From Gymnogyps californianus (lineage: Eukaryota; Chordata; Aves; Accipitriformes; Cathartidae), in NCBI RefSeq assembly GCF_018139145.2, contig NC_059471.1:214539494-214603493 (forward strand): DNA of 64,000 nt, read 5' to 3'. How positions within the stretch are numbered: the first letter of the stretch is position 1; each line of letters opens with the position of its first letter. Below, piece after piece: positions 11,426 to 23,732 of the stretch. The position numbers and the translations under genes were made by a program. The notes under the pieces were generated by a model that worked only from the letters and a program-made list of their open reading frames with translations, was not told where the DNA came from and made no database searches.

Positions 11426-12732
11426 GATAGGCTGATGGGCAAGTTATGCATTTCCCTGCAATCCAAACCAACAAGCACTCTTCACACCTTTGGGAGTCAC
11501 TTAACTCAGTACTGTACATGTGCGGAGGTTTTCTTCCTTTGGTTTGAAACTGTTTAGCCTGTTCCATTGCTCTGATGGTTGCAACATAACATGATCTGCT
11601 TTGAAAATTGTGAATGGCATCTGCATGAGCCTGCAGAGAGTCTCAAAGGCTCAGGAAATACCCTGAGGGGTATTCAGATAAACACGATAAAGATTCTGAT
11701 GGCAACATCATTAACTGTTTCATTGTTTAAAATATCCCATGTTGGAGATCTACACTAGTATTTTCTAGAAAGGAGAGAAAGGACTTCCCAGAGGCAAAGA
11801 GAAGCTATGACTGCTCTCCCTGGTACATTACCTCCCTCAAGGTACATTCCTCTCTAAGCATTTGTTACTGACTCTGCTTTTTATCGTTAGCTGGCCAACT
11901 TTGTGAACAGTCTAACATGTCTTTGGAGATATGTTTTCTTTTGTCGTAGTGATAATTTGGTCACATAATCTTGCCTAGGGTTTGCTGCACTGTATTAACA
12001 TCATATTTAGCACAAGACATTATCATCATATACACAAGACAGTAGCAGCACTAAATTATTTTCCATTTGAGGCTGTCTCTGGTTTTAGTAAAGCTTCATG
12101 TGGCTGCAGCTGCATTCTCTTAAGAAGCTCCACAAACTTTCCGAATACTCATTAAGCTTTCCAGGAGTCCTTCCAAAGCACTAGTCTCTCAGAGGTTTAA
12201 AGTGTGTATCTTGCAAGGAGGTGCCTCAAAGCTGCAATCAAGACGAAGTTCTCTGTCCATCCTGGCCAAAAGCCTGAAAGAGTTACCCTGGCTATGACCA
12301 GAGATTGTCTTCTGGAGCATCCCAAGAGACATTTGACAAACTCTTCACAAACTGCCTTCACGGGTGTCTACAGGAGGTAATGAAGTCACAGTAAATGCCA
12401 TGCTCATGGCACCTCTTGCAGCCACACTTTTGCATTTAGATGGCTGTAAAGAAAATGTCTCTGCATGACTATGGACTGGATTTAGCTGCCCACACATGGG
12501 CACTGCATGCCAGCTGAGGTGCCCGAGGATGTTTAAGCCATCCCCATGGGGCTGTCAGATGTCACAGGATCTAGGGAACACCTGCACCATCATGGACCAG
12601 CAGCTGGAGGCCAGGCAGGGTACTCGAGGACAGCTCAAACAACCTTGGATAAGTAATTAGGATACCTGGCAGCCCATGCAGATGTATTTTAAGGTGTGTC
12701 AAGTCACTCTAGATGCCTGAATGTGGTGAAGT
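11426..12732. other. Unannotated intergenic DNA
   Basis: No gene, RNA gene or recognisable repeat. No open frame of note on either strand. Confidence 0.45.
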
Positions 12733-13425
12733 GAATCGCAGAATCACAGAATGGTTGAGGTTGGAAGGGACCTCTGGAAGTCGTCTGGTCCAACCCTCCT
12801 ACTCAAGCAAGGCTACCTGCCCAGGACCATGTCTAGATGGCTTTTGAATATCTCCAAGGAGGGAGACTCCACAACCCCCTGGGGAACCTGTGCCAGTGCT
12901 CAGTCATCCTCACATTAAAGAAGTGTTTCCTGATGTTCAGAGGGAACCTCCTATGCTTCAGTTTGTGCCCATTGCCTCTGGTCCTGTCACTGGACACCAC
13001 TGAACAGAGCTGGCTCCGTTGTCTTTGCACCCTCCCTTCAGGAATTTATAAATATTGATAACACTCCCCTGAGCCTTCTCTTCTCCAGGCTGAACAGTCC
13101 CAGCTCTCTCAGCCTTTCCTCATAGGAGAGGTGCTCCAGTCCCTTCATCACCTTCATGGCCCCTTGTTCGACTCTCTGCAGTATGTCCATGTCTCTCTTG
13201 CACTGGGGAGCCCGGAACTGGACAACGTACTCCAGCTGTGGCCTCACCAGTGCTGACTAGAGGGGAAGGATCACATCCCTCAACCTGCTGGCAATACTTT
13301 GTCTAGTGCAACCAGGATATCGTTTGCCTTCTTTGCCGCAAGGGCACATTGTTGACTCATGTTCAACTTGGTGTCCACCAGGAGCCCTAGGTCCTTTTCT
13401 GCCACCTTTATCCCCACAACTGTAA
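12733..13425 (-). mobile_element. CR1 LINE, 5'-truncated, ORF2 3' part broken
   Basis: The left end carries the CR1 3' terminus in antisense (AATCGCAGAATCACAGAATGG, i.e. diverged ATTCTGTG units), followed by the usual GGTTGGAAGGGACC. Moving right on the minus strand are ORF2 C-terminal segments in more than one frame: 13247-13038 contains [14 protein letters not shown] and [20 protein letters not shown], and 13030-12833 contains SDRTRGNGHKLKHRRF. These are the well-known CR1 reverse transcriptase tail motifs. The frame change between them and the loss of everything upstream of about 13425 show a dead 5'-truncated copy. CR1 insertions normally make no target duplication, and none is expected. 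It is non-functional. Confidence 0.93.
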
Positions 13426-13822
13426 CAGGAGCTCAGGCATCCACTTCACATGAATATACTTCTATTGCAGATGCCGAAATCAGGGTGGCTGAATAATAAC
13501 ACCTTCTGGCATGATTATTCTCTCCATCAGCAAATTAAATTGCTTTGTATTGAGTCCCGTTAGACTTGCACTCACCATTGCCAAGGTATGGATCTACCTG
13601 GGATCAGTTATAGCACCTTGGCAAATAATATCACCCCCATTCTAGCAACAGCGGCCAGGAATGTCTCCAATGCTTGAGATCTTCTTGTGTTGTTACCAAC
13701 AAACATGATCACCTCCCAGACAATAATGCATTGCAAACGTGTTCCAGTAACGAGGGTCTGTTCTTTACTTGCGAACTGAAAAGGTTGAGTTTGGTTCAGT
13801 CTTCTCAGATTGACACACAAAA
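13426..13822. other. Unannotated intergenic DNA
   Basis: About 400 bases past the truncated end of the CR1, with no recognisable content. Confidence 0.4.
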
Positions 13823-13847
13823 AACTGTTGATGATTCATCAACAGTT
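13823..13847. repeat. Near-perfect 25-bp palindrome (12-bp arms, 1-nt centre)
   Basis: AACTGTTGATGA (13823-13834), T (13835), TCATCAACAGTT (13836-13847): the arms are exact reverse complements. The centre reads TGATTCA, which resembles an AP-1-like site, inside longer dyad symmetry of the kind bound by dimeric bZIP factors. Regulatory use is inference only. Confidence 0.9.
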
Positions 13848-14814
13848 CATTTTTCCACCCAATTTGTTCCTTGTTATTTTTAATGAGCTTTTGAAAGCAA
13901 GCAAAAACATCAAGAGGAGATGAATTTCTGTATAAAAACAAAATAAAACAAAAACTCCAAGCACAACAGCTGCAAGTTAACAGCTTTTAGTAACTAACAG
14001 AATAAATAGATTGAAGAAAGGCTGAATCATCCTAAAAGGCAGTGGAAGGAAATTGATTTCGTGTTTCAGAAAAGAAACAGTCCACTTGAAATGGTTACAG
14101 GCAAGGCTCTGAAAGAGTAAAATTACTTTACCTCACCTCTGCTCAAGGCTGTGCTAGCTAACACTCGTAAAGCCCCTACTCTGCCAGCAGATGCCTTGTG
14201 CTCTTCTGCACGGGTTCATACTTGCAACCCTTCCATATGACAAGACGACAGCTCCAACTGCTGCACAGAATTGCTTAGAAAGAGTTGTCACACGGAGAAA
14301 CCTTTCCTGGACTGCAGGAAAAAAGCTGCTCCTGGCTTTAGCAATCCCTTGATTTAGCCCGATATTCAAGAAGCCCACTCGATTCCCCCAAAAGTCAGTA
14401 TGAATTTTTTTGCATGGATTTCCAGGTTTTGGAAGAAGTACCAGTGCAGGAAATACTGAGTGGGCAGCAGTCTGAGGACATGTATGTTTTTTTCTGGACT
14501 TTGTCCATTATCATAAAATGAGAGATATGTAGCCAGTAGAAAGGGTTCTGCGATATATGAGATGTATCTCTCTTTTCTTCCCTCTATCCTACACCATCCT
14601 TGGTGTTTCTAGCTTTCAGATATATATCTTCTAATCCCTTACGCTGTAATCAGTTTTTCAGTGCACATGGACAATTCAAGTCATCTGAAAGTCAAGGCAC
14701 CCCAAATCAATAATCGATAGTTGACTGAGTGTCAAAATGGAGACATGGAAATCATGGCTAACCTGGTAGGACAAATTTGGGCCAGGCAATTCCTGCTGTA
14801 ATGGTAGTACTATT
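13848..14814. other. Unannotated intergenic DNA
   Basis: AT-rich sequence with no gene or recognisable repeat. Confidence 0.45.
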
Positions 14815-14846
14815 CTTGTAAGTACACACTTACAAGTATACTTGTA
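14815..14846. repeat. Overlapping inverted repeats built on CTTGTA
   Basis: CTTGTAAGT (14815-14823), ACAC, ACTTACAAG (14828-14836) form a perfect 9-bp stem with a 4-nt loop. TACAAGTATACTTGTA (14831-14846) is a perfect 16-bp palindrome sharing the right arm. Two alternative hairpins therefore compete for the same bases. Confidence 0.85.
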
Positions 14847-16363
14847 GGAATACAAAACTCCATAGAATGAAAGAACAGGAGGACAAGTGGTGTTTGCCTA
14901 CATTAAATACTGGTATTTGGTGTATTAGAGCATTTAGTCTACAGGAAAGCAAAATTAATGTTAGTAACATTAATAACCATGTACTGAGTCAATATGGGAA
15001 TCTGAGGCCACACTGTAATGCACCTAATATAAAAACCTAAAAAAAAAAATGCCATTCAATCACTCCAGCCCATAGGCAGCATGATGAGAAAAAGTGGCTT
15101 TGATAAGCCTACTCCAAATTTAGCGCAAGCCACCAGAGTTACTGCAGTTTCAGTGAAAATTCCCTGATTTTACAACATTGGCAACGTGGTTCAGAGTGAA
15201 ATCCGTGACACCCAGTAATCGAGACATCCAACAGGGTTTTTCTCACTGTGTCAGGATCCAGACAACAAAGTGTATTAGTGAGACTAGATGAGACTCGTGA
15301 GACTTGATGTCTGCCCTGCTCACTCAGGGAAGATGCACCGTAATAGTCATGTAATTACAGACAATTTTGCAGCGTCTTATTCCTCTGCTTATTAAAGTGA
15401 AATAAAAGCTGCTAGAAAAAGGGAATATATTTGTATTTATCTTTTCAGCGGGTGTCATCTCTTGTCTGCCTCACTCCAGTTCTTTTCTTTCCAGGAAAAG
15501 AGTAATTTATAGGATCATAACAACACTGAAAATTACTGACTGAAAGGATTCTATTATAAATGAGTAGCTGAACCTTAGAAGGTGTGTGTGCTCACACCAT
15601 TACATACTCACACAACTGTCCTCTTTTGTTACTGTTAGCCGTTTATTCTACATATACCATTAATGAATCTATAAATAAACTCCGTGCATGTCCAATGCCT
15701 TGTCTTTTCCCTAGCTCTTATACATTTCTTTTCCCTTTCTGCTTATTTTTTCTATGGTCTCCCTTGTTAAATATTCACCTGCCCTTTGGACAACACCAAC
15801 CCAATCAAAGTGATGACTGTTTTCTCCTTTTACAGCAGCCCTGTGCCTGACATGATTTTATATTCCCTCTATGTCTCACATTAGCTCGTGCAGCCTCTTA
15901 TTTTGATGGCTTCACAGGTGGATTGAACTAGTTTAACAGCACATGGTTTTTGGAAAGGGGAGGAAAGGTGAGAAGAGCAGAGATGATGAGGGGGCAACAG
16001 GGAAAAGGGAGCTTTCCCAAAGCAAGATTCCCCTGCTGGCATCAAGGCTAGCTCAGCTGCCCATGGGACCTCACTCTCTGTCTTCAACTGCCAGTTTACC
16101 ATTTGCCTTGCTTAAATGCCCTGGAAGGAGCATCTCTCATGCTGGGTCCAGAAGCACTTGGATGCTTAGTGCCCAGAAGCACTGTAGTGTCCCCATTGCT
16201 TCCAAACTTGGGACCTAAAATCTGATACTAACTGTATTTTCTACTATCCATTCACTGGGAAAAAGGGAAAAAAATAGCACATGGATCAATCCAGAGACCA
16301 GAACTCCCTCCTAAGAAAGGGCTCTTACCTCTAGAGTACTGCTCCCTCTAACTAATTTTCTTT
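14847..16363. other. Unannotated intergenic DNA
   Basis: No recognisable gene or repeat. It contains an A9 run near 15040 and ordinary AT-rich DNA. Open frames below 92 codons look random. Confidence 0.45.
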
Positions 16364-16379
16364 TTGACCTCGAGGTCAA
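16364..16379. promoter_or_regulatory. Nuclear-receptor-like everted repeat palindrome
   Basis: TTGACCTCGAGGTCAA is a perfect 16-bp palindrome. It contains TGACCT and AGGTCA half-sites everted with a 2-bp spacer (ER2), and a further TGACCT half-site lies at 16387-16392. AGGTCA is the standard half-site of RAR/RXR/ROR-type receptors. The match is exact, but function is unproven and no promoter is visible nearby. Confidence 0.4.
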
Positions 16380-16392
16380 GAGGACCTGACCT

Positions 16393-16857
16393 TTCTATGC
16401 AGGAGGAATGGGTACCATCTTCCACCCAGAAGACCTCAATGCAGGGAATGAACACCGCTAGGAGAGAGGAGGAATTGGGGTTTTGGATCACTCCACGTTG
16501 CAAGGAGAATCAGCCTCCCGTTTCTTGGATAGGAACTCTACCTCCAAGTGGTGTTTGAAAATCAAGGGGCATTTTATGGGCATCTGAGTCCTGCTAATGG
16601 GGTAAGTGTTCTCAGGGCAGTGTGCCAAAGACACTGGCATGGGGAATACCTGGTCACTGATCCTTTCTTTATCCTTTGTCTACCACCCTGCCTGGGCAGT
16701 TTGGACATGCAAAAAGGCACAGAATTAAGTGCAGGAACATTAAAATCACAGACGAAGCACCTCAGGAGTTCAGGTGTCTTCGAGGTCATGTTGCAGCTTA
16801 GAGGATGTTTCCAGGGTAGGTTTCCAAGGTTGGTCAGTGTCAAAGCTGGGGGTCTAA
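16393..16857. other. Unannotated intergenic DNA
   Basis: No gene or known repeat. Two overlapping open frames, 108 codons plus (16548-16874) and 89 codons minus, lack signatures. Confidence 0.4.
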
Positions 16858-16911
16858 TCCTAGACCCTAGTTAGGGTCGCTAGACCGTAGGGTCCCTAGA
16901 CCCTAACTAAA
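16858..16911. repeat. CTAGACC repeat cluster with 11-bp inverted arms
   Basis: CTAGACC occurs three times (16860, 16880 and 16896 onward). TAGTTAGGGTC (16868-16878) and GACCCTAACTA (16899-16909) are exact reverse complements 20 bp apart, and the loop holds a nested GACC/GGTC stem. The arms include single TTAGGG/CCCTAA hexamers, but there is no telomeric array. Confidence 0.75.
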
Positions 16912-18122
16912 GGGTTTTGTCCCTGGATCACGTCCCTGCTGCTTGAGAGGTTTGGTAGTAATTGTACTTGCAAATATTCCCCCCTATTCTCTCAGCTGCA
17001 AAATCCATCCCAAAATATCCACTGAGCATCATTGCTGATGCAGAATGACTGTTACCTTCCACCCCAATAACTGCTGAAGGACCTTTTTATTTACAGTTTA
17101 TGAAGCACCTGGGATTTTGTGAGGTTGATAGACACCACACAAAGGTACATTATAATCATTGTCCTTCAGACTGGAATCAGTTCTGTAGTGTTTTATGGTG
17201 AGTATTTTTTATTTTTCTGTGTAGGAGGGCTGTTAGAGTAAAATAATATGTTTCATCATGTAGCAATGTTAAACTTTTCTACTTTTTTCTTTTTATTCTT
17301 TGTTTTCTGTCACTGATAAGACACTTTTTCTCCTGTAGACACTAAGCTTTATTCTGCATGCCATTTGTGAGGGCTGTGGCTCACCAGGACAGGGCCCATC
17401 ATTTCTGACTACAGATGAACAAGACCTTTCCAGTCAAAAAACTCTTCTATATATGTAGAAATTTTTAAGGAAACATTTTGGGAGTTTTGTGAAATACTTA
17501 CATTTTCCTTTTGGACTGCTCAGAATGTGCTGCTTGTGGAAACAGCTTAGCAAAGTATTAAACTGCATTTTCCTGCTGGTGTATGGCCTGATGGGACTGG
17601 TAGTTTTAGCCCCATTTTCACCAATAAAATAATCTCCTCAGAGGACTGTGTTTCCACTAAGGAACTGTGCTGATTTTCCACCAGCCAAGCAATGTGGTGT
17701 GTCACGGACATTATATTACCTTGTAATTAGCATGTAATTATTATGAGCAGGAAGCCTGGTCGAGGAGAGTGGGGGAAATGTGAGTATTTCTGTTTTAACT
17801 ACAGTTCCCATAAGACCACGTGCTGCTGTGAGAAAACAAAGTTGAATGTTGACATGACTCAAAACAAAACCTTTCAGCAAACCAAAGGGAAAGGTTTTGA
17901 TTTCAGGCATGTCGAAACATTTCTCTTCAGCTGAAAATGTCAAAAAGAGCATTTGACATCTGTTGTGTTTTGACCTTTCCAAATTGAATTTCTTTGTCGC
18001 TCCCTCGTCCATTCTGTAAAAAGAAAAACACACATTTCTTTTGTCCTGATGTGGAGGAAAACACAAAACTGAGAAATATCTAGAGAATTTGCCATGAAGG
18101 GACATTTTTCAGTTTCACTTAG
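16912..18122. other. Unannotated intergenic DNA
   Basis: AT-rich sequence with no recognisable gene or repeat. A 129-codon minus-strand frame (17716-18105) shows no family signature. Confidence 0.4.
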
Positions 18123-18319
18123 CTCTTTATAAGAAAGCTTATTCTGAAATAAAATGCCCCTTTCTCCTTCGGATACCTGCAGAGGACTTGTACTGAGCTG
18201 AGCCCTGCAGCTGGGCACAGCAAGGAGCGGAGGATAAAGCAGCAAGTGTGATCCCGGGGGACTGCGCCTCTTGCCTGGGCACCCCTGAGCTGCTTCTTCT
18301 CCGAGCACACGATGCAGAG
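18123..18319 (+). other. Possible promoter and first exon
   Basis: A TTTATAAGAA TATA-like word at about 18124 is followed by a locally GC- and CpG-richer 150 bp. This ends in ATGCAGAG directly before GTAAATAA (GT at 18320-18321), a good splice-donor match with an ATG two codons upstream. Nothing ties it to a known gene, and TATA-like words and donor matches are common by chance. I record it only as a candidate. Confidence 0.2.
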
Positions 18320-20504
18320 GTAAATAACTCTGCTCCTACCCTATATGTTCCTGCAGCACCTGTATAGATTATATATTTTCCTTCTTCTCAGTCCTTTCCT
18401 TGCTGCTATCTCCTGTGACACATTGTCTAGTATATTCTTTGTATATCTAGCACAAAATTGAATAAATGTCCTTTAAGTTACTTTCATCTCAGCATCTTCA
18501 TTATTTTCATGTCAGAAGTGTCTCAATGAGGAAATTCAAGTTTGGGTGAGCTCACAGACATTTCTTTTCACTCGTAAGACATGAACAAACCATCTGGCAC
18601 AGTTAAGCCACTCAGCATGATCCTAAAACAAAGACAAATGCTGCTGATGTTGTTTCATTGTTTAAAATAGACATTTTTGGAGCATGGATTACTTCAGTTC
18701 AAACCTTCCAGCTCTTTTCTGTTAAATCCATATATATAGATACATGCCCCTGTATGTCTCCATATAGCCTTAAGGAATTGTCTCTTTATAAATAATACAC
18801 ACTAAATATATAGAGCAACTATTTCTGTGAGGTGTATCTTAATTCTAAAATCCATTTAAAATAGCAGTGAAGCTAAACAGGGATCTCAGTACCCAGTGGT
18901 TTTCTACTGCAGACTCAAATAAGATAGTGTCACCATTTCTACACCTCATCAGATTGAGCGTGGCTTTTTAAGACCTTGCTCAAGAGCCATAAAGGTGTCC
19001 ATGGAGGGACAGAGGTCTGAACAGTCCTGAGGAAGAAACAGTCGAAGCACTGATGGCTTGGGGAAAAGCTTGAGCTGAGTTTTCTCTTGGGATTTTTTAG
19101 CATAGGAATTGTTCAACCATACTTTGTGTTCTCCAGTCAAACTAAATCCCAGGAGATGGGGGGCTCGATGTGATGTGACTAATGCTTCTGCTTTGGAGCA
19201 GTCCGGGGAAAGGACTGTCCTCTATTTGAAATGGTGTGTTTCATTCAGCAAATGACTCTGTCCTTAATGGGGACTTGCAAGAAAGGGTGATCCCTGGTAA
19301 AGAAGGGAAACAAAGCTGGAGCTGGAGTTGTGTGGATGTTCATGTTCTAGAGAAAAAACTTATTTATAAACCAAACCTGGATTTCAGAAGGGTTGAAGCC
19401 CACCACTCCAGGCTGTAACCCACCCTACCAGAACTGACGATAGGGAAAATAGACTCTGAATACAGAAAGTCTATTTAGTGACTGCACCTAGATTTCCTCC
19501 CTGTTTTTCTGGAACAACTGGAACTGATCACTGGTTGGAAAAAAATTGCTTATCTAGACTGATATTCCCTACGGTGCCTTGTGCTATGCAGTCACATTCA
19601 TGCAACAGGCTGTCTGGCACTAATGGAACAATTCTCATGAATCAGAGCTTTTACCATCAGGCTGTGACACTGGTTTCTAATAACTGAAGGAGATGTTGCA
19701 TTAAAATTCACATCCTTCTTCTGTACTGCTGGTAGATTTCTCTGGCTAAGTCCAAGAAAATGTATGGCGTCACTAAAAAGCACTGGCACCTTTTCACATG
19801 TGATCCACAATTGCATAACAATCACAGCAATTTTCTTTTTAATATCAAGTGGCGCTAATATGGCTAGGAAAGCCCAAGGGACCATGTTGATTTACTGGTT
19901 CCCATGAACCCATCACAGGCTCATCGTTCAATAGCCTCTGCCTTTTACATATGGCCACTGTGCTCAATTAATAATATGAAGAAAATTCAATTCCATTTTC
20001 CCCCTCCACTCTTGGAAAATATATTACATGAAAGGATTTTATCACCTGCACTGTGCATAATACCACGTACTGGATGTGATTAAATGTCCAGGTGGTTTCA
20101 TCCCTACTACCAAACTATCTGACATCTCCAACGATGCATTATCACCCATAAAAGATCCATAAGGAGAAAGGATGTGTATTCAACATAAGAACATATTCTA
20201 AAGCTTTTATTAACTTTTATTGGCATTGCAAGAGTCCAGGGAGCCTGGATGGAGGCAGTTATAGAAAAAGGACTCAGTTATTACAATGCAGCCTCTGCAA
20301 AGTCAAGGGTAGCCTATAGCTGTATACGCAGAGAGCTGGCTGGGAGTTTAAAGCTTTTCTTCTGATGTTCCTCTGGGAAAATGATTTGTGCCCATACCTT
20401 TGTGGAGCAGATTCCTTCCTCCTTCGTACCAAGGCTTGTTGGGTTTTGCAAGTGGAGTGGCGTCTGGACCAGACTGGGACTTCACACATGCAGGATGACA
20501 AGCA
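18320..20504. other. Unannotated intergenic DNA
   Basis: About 2.2 kb with no recognisable repeat, exon or RNA gene. Short open frames only. Confidence 0.45.
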
Positions 20505-22430
20505 GAGATGGCACAAAGCCTTCATGGATGAACGAGGGGCTCCCAATAAAACTCAAACGTAAAAAAGATGTGCGTAAGAGGTGGAAGCAGGGGCAGATCA
20601 GGTCACCCAGGATAAACACTGAGATGTGGTCTAGCTTTCCAAACATCATCCCTACATGCTCAGAATCCACCTGGAACTAAATCTGGCAAGGGATGTGAAG
20701 GGCAAGAGGAAGGTTTCCTACAGGTGCTTTGGCAGCAAAAGGAAGGCTGGAGAAAATGTGGGCCCAGTGCTAAAGGGGCAGAGGACCTGGTGACGAAGGA
20801 TATGAAGGAGGCCAGTGTACTCAGTGCCGCCTTTGCCTCAGGCTTTACTGGTAAAACCAGCCTTCAGGAATGCCAGGCCCTTAAGACTAGTGGAAAAGTC
20901 TGGAGCAGAGAAGACTTACCTTCAGTGGAAGAGGACCATGTCAGGGAAGACTTAAACTGAACACACACACGAGACCTGATGGGGAGCACAAAGGGTGCTG
21001 AGGGAGCTGGCTCATTATCTTTGAAAGGCTGTGGTGACTGGGAGAGGTTCCTAAGGACTGGAAGACAGCAAATGCCACTCCTGTTTTCAAGAAGGAGGAT
21101 CAGGGGAAATACAGACTGGTCAGCCTCACCTTGACCTGTGGGAAGGCAATGGAGCAAGTCCTTCTAGAAGCCATTTCCAAATGTATAAAGACAAGAAAGT
21201 GCTTGGGAGTAGTCAGCATGGATTTATGAAGGAGAAATTGTGTCTGACCAAAGCTGCCTACAAAGAAATGACTAGCTCAGTGGATGAAAGAAGAGCAGTG
21301 AATATTTTTATTTAGAATTTAGCAAGGCTTTTGACACTGTTTGCCACAACATTCTCATTTTCAAACTGATGAAATACAGACTAGATAAGTGGACAGTGAG
21401 CTGGATTGAAAACTAGCTGAATTGCTGGACTCAAAGGGTTGTGACTGGTGGCATGAAGTCCAGCTGGAGGTCAGTCACAAGTGGTGAACACCAAAGGTCA
21501 GTACTGAGACCAACAAAATAATGTAATTATTAATGACCTGGATGATCAGAGCACTCTTTCAGCAACTTTGCAGATGATACAAAACTTTGGGCAGCGGTTG
21601 ATACATTAAATGGTTGTGTTGCCTTTCAGAGGTATGTTGAAAGGCTGGAGAAATGGTCAGAGCAGAAGCCCATAAAGTTCAATAGAGGTAAATGCAAGTC
21701 CTGCATCTGGGGAGGAACAGCCATATGGACCACTGCACTCGGGGGCCTTGCTGACTGGAAAATAGCCTTGCAGAGAAGGACCTGGGGGTCCTGGGGGACA
21801 CCAAGCTAAAAATGAGCCAGCAATATGTCCTTGCGGCAAAGAAGGGCAACGGCATCCTGGGCTGCATTAGCAAGACCATTGCCAGTAGGTTGATGGAGGT
21901 GATCCTTCCCTTCTGCTCAACGCTGGTGAGGCCACATCTGGGGACTTGTGTCCAGTTATAGGCTCTCCAGTACAAAAGACATGGACATACTGGAGTGAGC
22001 CATGGAATGGCCACGAACCTGGTTAAGAGATTGCAGCATCTGTCATATAAGAGGCTGAGAGAGCTGGCACTGTTCAGCCTGGAGGAGAAAAAAGCTCAGG
22101 GGGAATCTTAGCAGTGTGTATAAATATATATGGAATAAAGAAGAGGGAGCCAGGCTCCTCTCACAGGTGCCCAGTGACCGGACAAGAGGCAAGTGGCACA
22201 AACTGAAGCACAAGAAATTGTTTAAACCTAAGACAAGTTTTTTACTGCGAAGGTAATTGAACATTGGAAACGGTTGTCCAGAGAGGTTGTGGTGTCTCCA
22301 TACTTGGAGATATTCAAAGACCACCCAGACATGGCATTGGGCTGTGGTAGCTGACCCTCCTCTGAACAAGGGAGGTGGACTGGATGTTCTCTAAAGATCC
22401 CTTCCAACCTCAACGATTCTGTGATTATGA
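20505..22430 (+). mobile_element. CR1 LINE, about 1.9 kb, degenerate ORF2 with RT motifs
   Basis: The element runs from the linker between the endonuclease and reverse transcriptase to the CR1 3' end. In order: KPSWMNEGLPIKLKRKKD (frame from 20381), a segment with GAEDLVTKDMKEASVLS (20724-20960), RT motif A as FSKAFDTV (Asp codon 21333-21335), and motif C as FADDTKL (21567-21587). Tail motifs, a region reading like KDLGVLG, and CTTCCAACCTCAACGATTCTGTGATTATGA complete the 3' terminus, in segments across the end. Frames change repeatedly and stops interrupt, for example a TAG shortly after motif A at 21412-21414, so it cannot encode a working enzyme. It is truncated 5' of about 20505, so the endonuclease is missing. 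It is the longest CR1 in the window, and orientation is plus. Confidence 0.92.
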
Positions 22431-23197
22431 CGGATGCAGAAGTTCAAGCTTATCGCAAATGGACTGCACTGTTACCAAAACCGACCATTTTCTAGCACTG
22501 ATAAAAGAGTCTTCCTAGAGCATAGAAAAGTTCTTTTGAAATATTATCTCTCAGGGGATGCAGAACAAAGGTTTGGCCATTTAAAATGTGCTTACAGGAA
22601 ATAGAGCAACACTTAAGGATTCTGTTGTGGCCAGCTTTGCTGTGTGTTGCAGTTCCACTTGCCTTCTTTGGGCATCTGCTCCTGTGTGATTGCATTTTTA
22701 TTCTTTTTCAAAAGGGCAGATGGTATTTTTTTTCCTGTGTGTATAATTAAACGAACACAAAACAAACTCATCTAAAGATACTAATTAATTCCTTTTCCTA
22801 ATAGATTGCAAGCAGCCTATTAATATTATTCACTCCTGGGACTGAGAGTCTGTTAGCAAGAGCTTCCTCCTCTTGCTGCTTTTCCTTCTCCCATGGTGAC
22901 ACTGGTGAAGTGATCCACCACATCCCTTCTCAACATAGTCATACTGGAAGTAGCTGTAGCTAGTCCGGTATTAGGGCTGGTCTTGGTGGTAGGCTGATCA
23001 TTCTTCTCTTCATTTTTTAAGTATTGTTCAACTTGGGTCCCCTTATCACCCTTTCTAGCTTTGATAATCTGTATTTGAGTGGCCATAATGGCTGAGGACT
23101 GGGTCGTTCCTAGCTCCACACACATTTACATCCAGTTTGGGCTCTCTGGTATTCTTGGAAAGGGTGTGACAAAGGAGAGAAAGTTTAATTGTTCTGC
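22431..23197. other. Unannotated intergenic DNA
   Basis: No recognisable gene or repeat between the CR1 and the microsatellite. Confidence 0.45.
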
Positions 23198-23239
23198 TTT
23201 TTTTATATATATATATATATACACACACACACAAAAAAA
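23198..23239. repeat. Compound (T)n(TA)n(CA)n microsatellite
   Basis: A short T run passes into alternating TA (about 23204-23220), then AC repeats (23221-23233), then an A run. It is a compound dinucleotide microsatellite of alternating purine-pyrimidine. Confidence 0.95.
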
Positions 23240-23732
23240 GTGAGATCAAAAATGCCTTTGGATGGCACCAAGTGATTGTCAGCTCTATTATAATTACCCA
23301 GTTAAAGAGGTGATAATGAACTCAGACTTGAAATGCTGGAGGGAGAAAAGGAAGGTGTCACTGGGAACTCAATTTTTGTTTTATCCTAAATGTTTATTGT
23401 AAAAGAATCACCTGTCAGGAAGTCTGCTGAGGATCGAGCAGCTACTCACTGCAGCTCTGTGATCACAGAAAAAAGATGGGAACAAACGCAGCAATGACAG
23501 ATTCAGGTAAGGCACTCTCCAGCCTAGGAAACCCAAGCAGCCTGGGGGTTTTTTGAGGAGCCCATCAGTCCTGGGGGCAAGAAGGTGCAGCCTTAGCTGG
23601 GGAGTTCAAATGGCAGCTGTGCTTTCTCCAGTTTTTTTAGTGATTAGATGGTGGGTCATATTTTTCAGAGTGCTGGACAAAAGTTAATCCATGAGCTGTA
23701 TGTTCACATGTTTTGTCACAGCAGCTCTGCTG
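23240..23732. other. Unannotated intergenic DNA
   Basis: No recognisable feature. Confidence 0.4.

Noticed and set aside
16858..16911. Interstitial telomere array
   Set aside because: Only single TTAGGG/CCCTAA hexamers within an inverted repeat; no tandem array.
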